In this document: piece after piece, positions 51,983 through 61,628 of the stretch
How positions within the stretch are numbered: the stretch's first letter is position 1
Layout of the letters: every line of letters starts with the position of its first letter
The notes under the pieces: model-generated
The model's input: the letters and a program-made list of their open reading frames with translations, nothing else
The model's database searches: none
What the model was told of the DNA's origin: nothing
Program-made: the position numbers and the translations under genes
Assembly: GCF_024362695.1 (NCBI RefSeq)
Contig: NC_065422.1
Location: forward strand, 13,515,534-13,579,533
Length of the DNA stretch: 64,000 nt
Direction of reading: 5' to 3'
Source of the DNA: Pectinophora gossypiella
Lineage: Eukaryota > Arthropoda > Insecta > Lepidoptera > Gelechiidae

Positions 51983-52812
51983 TCATCATCATCAGCCCAT
52001 TAACGTCCCCACTGCTGGGGCACGGGCCTTCCCTATGGATGGATAGGGAGATCGGGCCTTAAACCACGACGCGGGCCCAGTGCGGATTGTTGGTTATTAA
52101 CGACTGCTAATGCAGCCGGGACCAACAGCTTAAGGCCTCGGTCTCGAATTTTGCGGGCAGCGGAGCGGCAGCGGCGGCGGCGCGGGAGAGGGGCGGGCAA
52201 CGCATACCTGTTCTCGAAACCAGCGGGCAGATCGCGCGGCACTGTAGCGGTGTAGTGTTGTGTTCGTGGTTGTGTTGTCGACATTCGCAAACGAAATGTC
52301 TGAAAGTCGGCGACAACGGCGTTTTTTATTTCTTCCCATAAACGATTAATTATTCTTCTATTTTTATGGTTCACATCTTTGCTGTTCCATATGGGTCTCC
52401 TCTCAAAGATTGCCGAAATAATTTGCTCTTGCACGTCCGAGGACATTTTGATACCTACGTCACGAAAAAAAAGTACAACACTATACTACAATGCAGACGC
52501 GCAACGGTCACCGCTCGACTGGAGTGCACCGCCCGTTGCCCGCCCCCGCGCCGCTCCCGCGCCGCTGTTTTCGAGACCCGGTCCATTTGACGATACGCAT
52601 AAGATCCTGCCGCTCCCGCGCCGCCGCCGCCGCCGCCCCGCTGCCCGCAAAATTCGAGGCAGAGGCCTAACGTGCCTTCCGAAGCACGGAGGAGCTCGAG
52701 ATGAAAACTATTTTTTTTGTGGTCACCCATCCTATGACCGGCCTTCGCGAAAGTTGCTTAACTTCAACAATCGCAGACCGAGCGCGTTTACCGCTGCGCC
52801 ACCGAGCTCCTC
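51983..52812 (-). mobile_element. SINE-5S copy 6, split by a Harbinger-like element
   Basis: The halves 51983-52133 (tail and part of the central block) and 52668-52812 (rest of the central block and the head) make one minus-strand copy. The perfect 12-bp duplication ATGCTGTTTATC (51971-51982, 52813-52824) flanks the whole. The insertion lies inside AGCTTAACGTG of the central block. Confidence 0.93.
52134..52667 (-). mobile_element. Harbinger-like element with MADF domain
   Basis: 534 bp flanked by TAA (52131-52133 and 52668-52670), the usual 3-bp target of PIF/Harbinger elements. Inverted ends GGCCTC(G/T)G(T/C)CTCGAATTTTG continue through GCGGGCAGCGG and a GC-rich stretch to about 55 bp. 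Minus-strand frame from ATG 52446: it starts MSSDVQEQIISAIFERRPIW and continues with KNRRIINRLWEEI. This fits a MADF/Myb-like DNA-binding domain as carried by the second Harbinger protein. The frame then runs into the GC-rich terminal repeat. No nuclease gene is present, so the element is non-autonomous. Confidence 0.85.
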
Positions 52813-52824
52813 ATGCTGTTTATC

Positions 52825-53032
52825 GCATCCCGGGAATTTTACCCGGGGTACCCGAGTAAATGTCAGTGGAAGCCAGATACCGAGCAGAGAAAATTGCCAA
52901 CTTTGATTATAACTCCGGCGGGTTGAGAATGAGATTCCATATTTATGAGTGAGACTGGCTGCAGATTGAATTCGTACACGGTACGTAAATAATGTCGGTA
53001 TACATGCAGTTGTGTAGGTCTGACAAAAATAT
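52825..53032. other. Unassigned sequence
   Basis: No features. Confidence 0.4.
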
Positions 53033-53261
53033 ACAGGGTGTAAGTGACATCGTAACGAATACTGAGGAGGATGATTCAGACCATGATTCTGAGTTTAAAT
53101 CAAGTGGAATTTTCCGTCTCAAAATTCATGATTTTTTTCATTTTTATAAAATTATTTTCAATTTTACACTTTTGCGATGGAAAATTCTACTTGATATTAA
53201 CTCATAATAATGAGCTAAATCAGCCCCCTCCGTATTCGTTACGATGTCACTTACACCCCGT
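53033..53261. mobile_element. MITE M2 copy a
   Basis: Inverted ends ACAGGGTGTAAGTGACATCG, then TAACGAATACTGAGG, and CGTATTCGTTACGATGTCAC, then TTACACCCCGT. An inner inverted pair CAAGTGGAATTTTCCGTC and GATGGAAAATTCTACTTGA surrounds an AT-rich loop. The TAT..A flank suggests a TA target. Confidence 0.8.
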
Positions 53262-53290
53262 GCCAGTACATACAGGTAGCCATACAAGTA

Positions 53291-53490
53291 GGTAGGGTCT
53301 TAGTGACACTGTAACGAATACTGAGGGGGTGATTCAGACCATGATTCTGAGTTTATATGATTGATTCTGAGTATAATTAAAAACACGAAAATTCATGAAA
53401 TTTTTCGTGTTTTTAATTATTTTCCATTTCATACTTTCGCGACGGAAAATTCCACTCAAAGTTTTCGTTACGATGTCACTAACACCCTGT
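53291..53490. mobile_element. MITE M2 copy b
   Basis: Adjacent to copy a, with 30 bp between. Ends TAGGGTCTTAGTGACACTGT and TTACGATGTCACTAACACCC plus TGTA. It contains a duplicated TGATTCTGAGT and a short palindrome AATTAAAAACACGAAAATTC / AATTTTTCGTGTTTTTAATT. Confidence 0.8.
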
Positions 53491-54047
53491 ATATTAGATC
53501 ACAACACGAAGTAAATCACGCACATATTGGTACAATTTAATTTTAAGTTATGCATAATAATGGACAGGCATTTCCTTTTTTGAACACGTCAATTTTATTC
53601 AGAAATTTAAGCAACCCACATTGGCCACTAACCCGACAGAATGAAGTTGACAGCACACGTCAAACACGTTGCATATCAGCGGGATGCCTATTTGATTCGC
53701 CCGGCTAACAGCTCATCCGTCCGTAACAGGTTCAAAAATATTAAATTGATTTTCAACAAATTTATCCACGATAATTACGTTGGCTAAATGAGGCTGAGTC
53801 TGAAACATTGAGTACAAAAGATACCTGCGTCTTTGTTAGTGTGTATGAACCTGCAAAACTGCTGATGATATATCATGCGTCATCGGTATGAGAAGCGGTA
53901 CAAGTTGTTTTTTTTTTTGACGTGTTGGGGTGTAAATACTTAACCGGACAAATGGGGATCGCTGAGTTATGGAACAAGATGTTCAACCCTAATCGTTTAC
54001 GGTAACATCAAAAGCGGCGCTTTGTAAGTAAAAATATATTCTTATAC
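53491..54047. other. Fragments of L-Z and L-polyA in unassigned sequence
   Basis: 53720-53800 is an L-Z end lacking its start (GGTTCAAAAATATTAAATTG, GATAATTACGTTGGCTAAAT). 53915-53990 is a decayed minus-strand L-polyA end (TTTTTTTTTGACGTGTTGGG, ACCGGACAAATGGGGATCGC). Confidence 0.5.
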
Positions 54048-54342
54048 ACGGTGTTAGTGACATCGTAACGAAAACTTTGAGGGATGGTTCAGACTAAAAT
54101 TCTGAGTTGATATCAGGGTTACTATTAAGCCGCCTAAGGCCCCTGAAATGGCTCATGTAACGACTCCTAACTTACATCAGTAAATAGTACCCGGAACCAA
54201 CGGCTTAACGTGCCATCCGAAGCATGGATCATCTTACTTTCGGACAATCAGGTGATCTGCCTGCAATGTCCTAACCAAACTAGGGCTCATAAAGTAATTT
54301 TTGTGATATGCCACCGGAATTCGAACCTGGAACCTAAAAGTA
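54048..54342. mobile_element. MITE M2 end joined to SINE-A copy (minus)
   Basis: 54048-54112 is an M2 left part (ACGGTGTTAGTGACATCGTA, CTTTGAGGGATGGTTCAGAC, ATTCTGAGTTGATATC). It is joined at GATATCAGGGTTACTA to a minus-strand SINE-A that lacks its tail end. The SINE runs to a degraded head at about 54342 (GCCACCGGAATTCGAACCTG). Confidence 0.65.
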
Positions 54343-54650
54343 TAAATAACTGTAATTTTTTTCTATGTCTGCCATTACTGCCTTTCCTATCCTATCGATA
54401 CAGTAGGAAATTAAGTGGAGGGAAATCCGAGTGCAATCTTAATGGACAGACTCTACTGCTAATGTTACGCAAAGTACCAGGAGACCATAAATAATGGATA
54501 CACTAATCTTACTTGCTGTAGGAACCTAAAAAACAAAAAGTGGTGAAATCAATAATGTAATACTTTAAATAAATTAATTGTACCTTTACAATGTGTATTT
54601 TGATTTGAATAATTATGGATTTGTGAATTTATTATCGATAAATGAATAAC
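54343..54650. other. Unassigned, TACCAGG motif at 54475
   Basis: No gene or element. Confidence 0.4.
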
Positions 54651-54978
54651 GGCCTCTGTGGTCCAGTGGTTGAGCGTTGGGCTCACGATCCGGAGGTCCC
54701 GGATTCGAATCCCGGTGGGGACTTATCACAAAAATCACTTTGTGATCCCTAGTTTGGTTAGGATATTACAGGCTGATCACCTGATTGTCCAAAAAGTAAG
54801 ATGATCCGTGCTTGGCAAGGCACGTTAAGCCGTTGGTCCCGGTTACTACTTATTGATGTAAGTAAGTAAGTAGTCGTTACATGAGCTATGTCAGAGGCCT
54901 TTGGCGACTCAATAATAACACTGACACCAGGGTTGATGAGGTTGGTAATTCACCTTACAACCCACACTATAGAAGAAA
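54651..54978 (+). mobile_element. SINE-A copy, full length
   Basis: Head GGCCTCTGTGGTCCAGTGGT, B box ATTCGAATCCC, body, central block with CTTGGCAAGGCACG, tail CAACCCACACTATAGAAGAA. Confidence 0.85.
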
Positions 54979-55721
54979 AATTTATTACCCGAAATAAATT
55001 TTAGTTTCTCTTAAGTCCAAACTTAAGATAAACTGAAATTACGCCAGAATCTTTACGCCAGGTTGGGACGTTCATTAGCAAAGTGTGTCGATATTAGGTC
55101 GATACTAAATAATAAATAAATGCTATATAAAGCTAAATATACGTAGGTATCTGGTATCTGTTAGTTGGTTGAGCCGTGGATGTTGATCCTGTCAAGATAA
55201 ATAAACTCAAAACAGCCTTCTGTACAACAGACCTCCGCCGGCGATGTTGCCCCAGTTACGATTTCATTAATTTAAACGCACAAAGAAACTCATCCCACCG
55301 AACCAGCGCACACAAACAATAGAAGCCAACATTCAATCCCAAATCCATGTTAATAACATGACCAATATCAAATCTCCCCACCGATTAAGATTCGTAAAAC
55401 CGACAATCTATTAAAACGTTCCTACTTAAATATTTTGGATTGTTCTCAGACAATTCTCAAGTGCTGAGTGGTCGACCCACGCCCCCCCCCCCCCCCCCCC
55501 TTGGCATGTTTTATTCATAATCTTAGTACCAACTCCCAAAACACCGATTTGGCTCGAGTCCATTAAAATCCAAGAGTGAATTTAAATTGGGACTGGCTAT
55601 TGTAACTGTTACTTACCGATGCCTATACAGTACTGTTGAATTTACCGGATTACAAAAGAGTTTTTTGTGGCTTTTTCCTGTAACGCTTGTGAGTCGTTAA
55701 ATATGCAGGTACCTTTTTTTT
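54979..55721. other. Unassigned, C homopolymer at 55482-55500
   Basis: A 19-base C run is the only notable feature. No gene recognised. Confidence 0.45.
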
Positions 55722-55977
55722 GACGTGACTTATTGTAGATTTGCCGCAGATGGCATTAAAGACTTGGCCGGACAAATGGGGAGCGCTGAAGGCTCTCACC
55801 CGGTACAACGTTTAAGACAGCAGGCCTGAGGGTGCCCAGTTGGGCGCGAACCTCGGCTCAGGGCGTCAACTGAGAGGAAAAATATTTGAAACAATTAATC
55901 GACCCTAGTGGGTCGATAGCGATAAGCGCTGAATGAGGGAAATCGTCGACCACGCCGGCGCGGTCGGTATCGGGGCG
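55722..55977 (-). mobile_element. L-polyA LINE 3' end
   Basis: TTTTTTTGACGTGACTTATT at left, GCCGCAGATGGCATTAAAGA, CGACCCTAGTGGGTCGATAG, ACGCCGGCGCGGTCGGTATC at right. Same 3' terminus as the other copies. Confidence 0.7.
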
Positions 55978-56553
55978 ATGCAGGTACCAGGAGTCAAGGA
56001 ATTGAGGGAGTAACACAGAATTCACAATGCAAGACATCTGTAGGAAAATAAATGCGGTAATGACAAAGCCCATCTCCTCTTCACATCGCAATATCCGTAA
56101 CAGTGTTGTAGCGCCGCTTCACGTGTGCTACGCGTGCGTAGCGCCGTAGAGGACTTGTTTATGAAATAAGGCAATTTGCATTTTTTACCCACTTTTATTA
56201 TATTTTAGACGTAAATTGAAATTTTATTCCACTGTATAATGCGCCGGTATGCATTGTGTGCTAGATTATTTCATTCAGAATAACACACCACTTTTCCTGA
56301 CATTAAAAGGATTCAGATAGACATATTACCTACGAATAAATAATATATTACAAGTAACAATAAAGGTAAATATGTCATTTATAGACATACAAACGTAGTG
56401 TCCCCGTGTCACTGTCATACCAGAGCTCTGAACGACGCAAATCCGCTACATTGATTAAACAAACGGTAGCAATACTTTTGTATATATGTAATATACAAGG
56501 AACTTGTCAAAATAACTTACACGTTGTTTTAAGTTTACGCGGTTATTATCACA
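55978..56553. other. Unassigned sequence
   Basis: No features beyond a GC patch at 56105-56150 (CGCCGCTTCACGTGTGCTAC). Confidence 0.4.
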
Positions 56554-56793
56554 ATTAATGCACATAATAACGGGTTCTTACCGCGTTTAAATGGGGATAT
56601 GAGACTCCCAATATTTCGACACTGTTGCAAGTGCCATGATCACGGCTGCCCGTAGAAAATTATGGATCTACCCACTCCACTCCAATCTCATCAGTCATCC
56701 CGTGATCATGGCACTTGCAACAGTGTCGAAATATCTGGAGTCTCATATCCCCCTTTAAACGCGATAAGAACCCGTTATTATATGCTTTAATTA
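56554..56793. mobile_element. MITE M3, complete hairpin
   Basis: Long perfect-to-near-perfect palindrome. Left arm ATTAATGCACATAATAACGG, GTTCTTACCGCGTTTAAAT, GACACTGTTGCAAGTGCCAT, GATCACGG. Right arm CCGTGATCATGGCACTTGCA, ACAGTGTCGAAATATC, AAACGCGATAAGAACCCGTT, ATTATATGCTTTAATT. The loop is about 40 bp. Such hairpins can yield small RNAs if transcribed. Confidence 0.85.
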
Positions 56794-56977
56794 ACTTACA
56801 CGTCCCACATATATACTTCTGAAAATCATTTTATGCCAAACTAGTAATACAAACAAACATTGAAAACATAAGTCGCTCTAAACGTCGCCCACAGATCCAT
56901 AAAACTAAAATGTGGGCTATAAGAAACGCGCCAAAAATATCTTTATCCGAGTGTACATGGCACATCTCTATCGTAAC

Positions 56978-57253
56978 GACCTCTGCGGTCCAGTGGCTGA
57001 GCGTCGGGGTCACGATCCGGAGGTCCCGGGTTCGATTCCCGGTGGGGACATATCACAAAAATCACTTTGTGGTCCCAAGTTTGGTTAGGACATTACTGGC
57101 TGATTGTCCGAAAGTAAGGTGATCCGTGCTTCGGAAGGCACGTTGAGCCGTTGGTCCCGGTTACTACTTACTGGTGTAAATAAGTAGTCGTTAATATGAG
57201 ACACCAGGGGTGATGAGGTTGGTAATCCACCTCACAACCTACACGATAGAAGA
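56978..57253 (+). mobile_element. SINE-A copy
   Basis: Head ACCTCTGCGGTCCAGTGGCT, B box GGTTCGATTCC, body, central block, then a deletion (AATATGAGACACCAGGGGTG) and the tail CTACACGATAGAAGA. Confidence 0.85.
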
Positions 57254-57885
57254 TCTCTGTCGTCTTATCGTCACGGCAATAAAAAACAAACTTGTTGTCA
57301 TGGCAATAAAAAGCAATTAATTGTTGGTCAGCTTCTTGTACGAAAAAATGGAAGAAGTAACATCAATAAAATGTGAATCTCCATTTTATCTATTATTTTA
57401 CCGCTGCACCACCTAACAACGACAGCAAGAGAGATAGCAACATATGTGTCACGTTGAAATACTATTTGAGTCGTTGGAAAAAAAAAACGATTTTATTCCA
57501 AATTGTCGAAGGCATTACCGACGCGAGTACCAGGTGAACATAGCTGTAAAAAGGTTAACTCGATTACGAGCTCGCGCCTCGCTGCGGTTTTACGCTCTTT
57601 AGCCCGAGGACTCTCTACACGTTTTAATGTCCGGCCCATTTTCCTTTATTTTCTGCCTCTTTAACATTTCTTTCGCCCTGCTATGTTGGTAACTTTGTTA
57701 CAAATTTTTTGACGTTGGCATTTCTGTAAAGACATTTCTTCTCTTTTGTTTAAGGTAGAAATTAGATTTCCATTTTGTCTTAATGACTAAATCTTCGTTA
57801 CACAATTGACCTGGCTTGTCATTGCCTGGTGACCCCGGGAATAAAACAGAGTTGTAAAAGACAAGTTTACCGTCATATAAATTAC
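57254..57885. other. Unassigned, TACCAGG motif at 57528
   Basis: No gene or element recognised. Confidence 0.4.
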
Positions 57886-58043
57886 AGGGGGATTAAAATG
57901 GCCACATCGAAGCAATTCATCTAAGAAAACAATATTGCAATTTGACATTTGCGCATATAAAAGTAAATGCGCAATGCAAACAAATGTCAAATAGCAATAT
58001 TGCTTTCTAAGATGAAATGCTTCGATGTGGCCATTTTAACCCC
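57886..58043. mobile_element. Hairpin MITE, 158 bp
   Basis: Inverted arms GGGGGATTAAAATGGCCACA, TCGAAGCAATTCATCT and AGATGAAATGCTTCGATGTG, GCCATTTTAACCCC. Inner pair AATATTGCAATTTGACATTT / CAAATGTCAAATAGCAATAT. The loop is about 30 bp with a short palindrome GCGCATATAAAAGTAAATGC. No coding capacity. Confidence 0.8.
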
Positions 58044-58838
58044 ACTGGATTGTATTACAGGGCAAATACGAGTACATTAAATGTTTGTCAACTAACGATA
58101 GCCAACGAGACAAAATGCAACGTTCGATCAAGAGGATATGCTACAATAAATGTATATTTTTATTATTATATATATAACACAATATTATATTTATTGCACA
58201 TATTAACAAAAACGAAAACAACAATTAGTTACAATAGGTAGGCTTACTCTACAAGAATTTTTCCAGCCTCTCGCGTCGTGTGAGTAGTAACTGGGAAGGT
58301 ACAGACTTTTTAAGATTTTCCGTTAGTATTTATATAAATCTTATAAAATCATGTATTCCTGGTATCACCGACGTCCGTCGCTCAAATCTGAGAGCTTCAT
58401 GCTTATCCTCTTACAGTGTCGCGTGTTGCGACCCTACTCTAACGGGGATAATTAAATACAATATCTAAGGAGGCCGAGTAAATTCCTTGCGTAATTTCTC
58501 CTTTCATTAATAACTGACAAAGCTCTTCGCTTCTGCTAAGCCCCTGGTTCTTCCGCGCCGCGTTATACGAAATTCAACTTAATTACTTGGCGCTTAAAGT
58601 TTTCAATGGGTACACACCTGATCGTTAAATCCTCCTTGATGCTTTGTAAGGCGTAATCTTTTAATATAACATTTAATGTAAATTCGTATCGTTCATGTGT
58701 TTGCTGTCTTGTGATAAACTTGTGCATTAAATACGTTTATAAGTAAATATAAACGGTCTCCGTGGTTCAAATCCCGATGGGGACATTTTATTATAACTTT
58801 TTTTATAACTAGTAATTAAATGTTACAATTTATAATTA
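58044..58838. other. Mostly unassigned, mini SINE head at 58753-58790
   Basis: ACGGTCTCCGTGGTTCAAAT, then CCCGATGGGGACATT, looks like a SINE tRNA-like head with its middle deleted, so that CGTGG runs straight into the B box. A TACCAGG motif on minus lies at 58346-58363. Confidence 0.45.
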
Positions 58839-59220
58839 CTTCTTCTTATCGTGTGGGTTGTGAGGTGAATTACCAACCTCATCAACCCTGGTGTCAGGGT
58901 TATGATTGAGCCGCCAAAAGCCCATGACATGGCTCATATAACGACTACATACTACTTACTACATCATCATTCTACTACATCATTAAGTAATAACCGGGAC
59001 CAACAGCTTAACGTGCCTTCTGAAGCACGGATCATCTTACTTTCGGACAATCAGGTGATCAGCCTGTAATATCCTAACCAAACTAGGGTTCACAAAGTGA
59101 TTTTATGAACCCGAGACCACCAGATCGTGAGCACAACGCTCAATCAGTGATTGTTGTAATATGCCCCAACCGGGATTCGTTCGTGAGTTCAATACTCAAC
59201 CACTGGGCCACAGAGGCCGG
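58839..59220 (-). mobile_element. SINE-A copy with duplicated head
   Basis: Minus-strand copy whose head region appears twice. A first degraded head at about 59105-59150 (ACCCGAGACCACCAGATCGT, GAGCACAACGCTCAATCAG) is followed by GTGATTGTTGTAATATGCCC. A second head follows at 59160-59220 (CAACCGGGATTCGTTC, CAATACTCAACCACTGGGCC). Tail near 58841. Confidence 0.75.
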
Positions 59221-59368
59221 TAATGCATTGTCAGAGTAAATAAATCTAATTAAGTTTTACATAGAATCAACAATACACTATACGGATCAGACCTGAGCTG
59301 CGTGTGTGGTGTTACGCCACAGACCATGGCTCATCTAACATCTTGCTCCGCGTACCCTGATACCTGTA

Positions 59369-59836
59369 CGGTCACGAGCATTAATATGTATACACTTTGG
59401 TACCATGTCACATTAACTTTTTTGACAAATTGAATTGTAAGTCTCACGACCTCCACCGAGGAGCTCGGTGGTGGAGGAGCTCGGTGGCGCAGTGGCAAAC
59501 GCGCTCGGTCTTCGATTGTTGAAGTTAAGCAACATTCGCAAAGGCCGGTCATAGGATGGGTGACCGCAAAAAAAAAATTTTCATCTCTAGCTCCTCCGTG
59601 CTTCGGAAGGCACGTTAAGCCGTTGGTCCCGGCTGCATTAGCAGTCGTTAATAACCATCAATCCGCACTGGGCCCGCGTGATGGTTTAAGGCCCGATCTC
59701 CCTATCCATCCATAGGGAAGGCCCGTGCCCCAGCAGTGGGGACGTTAATGGGCTGATGATGATGAAGTCTCACAAAATGTCAAATGTGTTAGTGCGACAA
59801 AGTCCTAAAGTGGGTAGATTATATTGCTCATGACTG
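59369..59836 (+). mobile_element. MITE M1 copy split by SINE-5S
   Basis: TA-flanked M1. Left half 59369-59447 (CGGTCACGAGCATTAATATG to GTAAGTCTCAC), right half 59765-59836 (AAGTCTCACAAAATGTCAAA to GCTCATGACTG). Without the SINE it would match 28749-28890 closely. Confidence 0.9.
59448..59764 (+). mobile_element. SINE-5S copy 7 inside M1, with 5' extension
   Basis: Perfect duplication AAGTCTCAC at 59439-59447 and 59765-59773. The canonical start GAGGAGCTCGG is at 59474. The 26 bases before it (GACCTCCACCGAGGAGCTCG, GTGGTG) contain a second, partial start. So the inserted copy carries a duplicated 5' end, as can arise by template jumping in reverse transcription. Confidence 0.92.
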
Positions 59837-59949
59837 TACGCGATAAGAGCTGATGAATGCCACCGAAAATGCTGTCCGAGTGGCAAAATACTGGGCTGAA
59901 AAATCTGAATGCCATCGAAACGATAAGAAGAAGAACAATACACTATGGT

Positions 59950-60060
59950 GCTCATCATCATCAGCCGTATGACGCCCACTGCTGGGCATAGGCCTCCCCC
60001 AAGGATCTCCACGACGATCGGTCCTGCGCTGCCCGGTATACTCATGTTATACGTATATGT
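59950..60060 (-). repeat. Dispersed repeat fragment (CCCACTGCTGGGCATAGGCC)
   Basis: CATCATCATCAGCCGTATGA, CGCCCACTGCTGGGCATAGG and CCTCCCCCAAGGATCTCCAC, read on minus with a GATGATGATG tail. I recognise it as a frequent lepidopteran retroelement end. It shares the GCTGATGATGATG ending with SINE-5S. Confidence 0.55.
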
Positions 60061-60261
60061 CTCCAAACGATAATACCTCCGCTAACTTCCTAAGCCGGCT
60101 GGACTGAGTCTACTTAAAAACTTTTAAGTTGCGCAGTAAATGTTTCGAAAAATATTTCCAAGTAAGCTGGGATCGGGGGCAACTTCAGCCGGTATAACTG
60201 TGACATACTTTTAATCCGCAACGGATCTCCAAGACAATTCATCTACGGAATTCAATAAGAC

Positions 60262-60747
60262 GTTTGATAAAGCAGGACAAAATTCTAAACAGCACAATAA
60301 TACTGCCCAATTAGTAATTATTTTTGGAAAAATTTCATGATCTTCTATTCTTCTTCTATCGTGTGGATTGCGAGGTTGTAATACCAGCCTCATTAACCCT
60401 GGTGTCAGGGTTATAATTGAGCTACCAAAGGCCCTGACATGGCTCATGTAACGATTATTTACTTACATCAGTAAGTAGTAACCGGGACCAACGGCTTAAC
60501 GTGCCTTCCAAAGCACGGATCATCTTTCTTTCGGACAATCATGTTAGCAGCCAGTAATATCCTAACCAAACTAGGGACCACAAAGTAATTTTGTGATATG
60601 TCCCCACCGGGATTCAAACCCGGGGCCTCCGCATCGTGAGTCCAAAGCTCAACCACTGGATCCCAGAGACCGTTAAAAAGACGTTTGATAAAGTAGGACA
60701 AAATTATAATCAGCACAAATACTGCCCACGCAGTAATATATTTGGAC
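60262..60747. repeat. 76-bp direct repeat flanking a SINE-A
   Basis: AGACGTTTGATAAAGCAGGA, CAAAATTCTAAACAGCACAA, TACTGCCCAATTAGTAATTA (60262-60335) recurs as AGACGTTTGATAAAGTAGGA, CAAAATTATAATCAGCACAA, TACTGCCCACGCAGTAATAT (60674-60747). The SINE lies exactly between. The length far exceeds a normal target duplication. Confidence 0.8.
60349..60672 (-). mobile_element. SINE-A copy between the 76-bp repeats
   Basis: Full-length minus-strand copy: tail TCTTCTTCTATCGTGTGG at left, central block CTTCCAAAGCACGGATCATC, head CTCAACCACTGGATCCCAGA at right. Confidence 0.85.
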
Positions 60748-60849
60748 AAATTATAATATGTATATGATGACTCTCTAGAATTATTAAATAAACCAAGAGA
60801 ATATCATTTCACAACGTTTAGGTTATAACAACGACCCATACCTTAGGGT

Positions 60850-61042
60850 CAGCCATATCTCATCGCACTTTCCTGTACTTCTATCCTTTTCTGATACTCA
60901 GAACAGTAATTTGCTAGAGCTAGAGAAAGCGACCGCACGCTTAAGCACGCTTTTGCCTCGTAGATTCTGCCGCGTGCGAACGCTCTCCGAGTATAGAAAA
61001 GGATAAAAGCACAGGAAATTGCTATGATGTGCTGACTCACAA
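60850..61042. mobile_element. Hairpin MITE, 193 bp
   Basis: Inverted arms of about 60 bp: AGCCATATCTCATCGCACTT, TCCTGTACTTCTATCCTTTT, CTGATACTC and GAGTATAGAAAAGGATAAAA, GCACAGGAAATTGCTATGAT, GTGCTGA. The interior is GC-richer (AAGCGACCGCACGCTTAAGC, TGCCGCGTGCGAACGCTC), itself weakly palindromic. Confidence 0.7.
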
Positions 61043-61087
61043 GTACCAAGACATCATAATGCGCTAAAGAGTAAATTTACTTACCGA

Positions 61088-61318
61088 AAACGCTTTGAGG
61101 AAGACGAGACACTGTATAATCCCTTCCATCGTGTCGCCGGTTAGGCAAAAAGTTCCGGTTAGATGGCGACCTTTCTTGTCGCCTAGTGTGGGCGCTGCCG
61201 CGAGACTGGCGTGCACCAGGGCACCACGGGGCCTCGCGTCCCTCGTCGCGCCCAACACCCCCGGTAACGGGGCCCCCTCCATAAGCCTCGCCAGCGGGTC
61301 CATACCCGCAGACACTAC
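61088..61318 (-). CDS. Putative coding exon with GTAAGT donor
   Basis: On the minus strand an open frame runs from about 61318 (first ATG 61303) through a Gly/Ala/Pro/Arg-rich stretch (MDPLARLMEGAPLPGVLGAT) to TGDTMEGIIQCLVFLKAFS. It is followed at once by TCG|GTAAGTAAATTT, a near-ideal 5' splice donor at 61087-61082. No following exon is found to the left within the window. The GC content is far above the surroundings. The protein family is unknown to me. Alternatives are a 5' leader exon or chance. The plus-strand frame over the same DNA has no splice signal. Confidence 0.4.
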
Positions 61319-61628
61319 CTCGACACCATCACCTCACATCACCACAAGCACTTATATCGCCGCCAAGTACTAGGCAAGCAGAAACGACGTTTTAGATACG
61401 CGTCGACTTTACTCACAGTTAAACACTTTATTGACACACGAAAATTACCAAGTTAACATTTTCCGTACACACTATCTTAAAGTTTAAATTTCAATCTTTA
61501 AGATTCAGTTACTTTAAGACAAACAGAAAATTTATTAGCACTTTTTTGGCACTGGGATATATCAAATTTGGCACAATCCACTTCAGCTTTCTCAGAATAT
61601 TTTAAGAAAGTACCAGGCAACTATAGGT

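Noticed and set aside
52379..52906. 175-codon plus-strand frame, Pro/Arg/Ala rich
   Set aside because: It crosses the Harbinger-like inverted ends and the SINE-5S head. The minus-strand MADF frame explains the region better.
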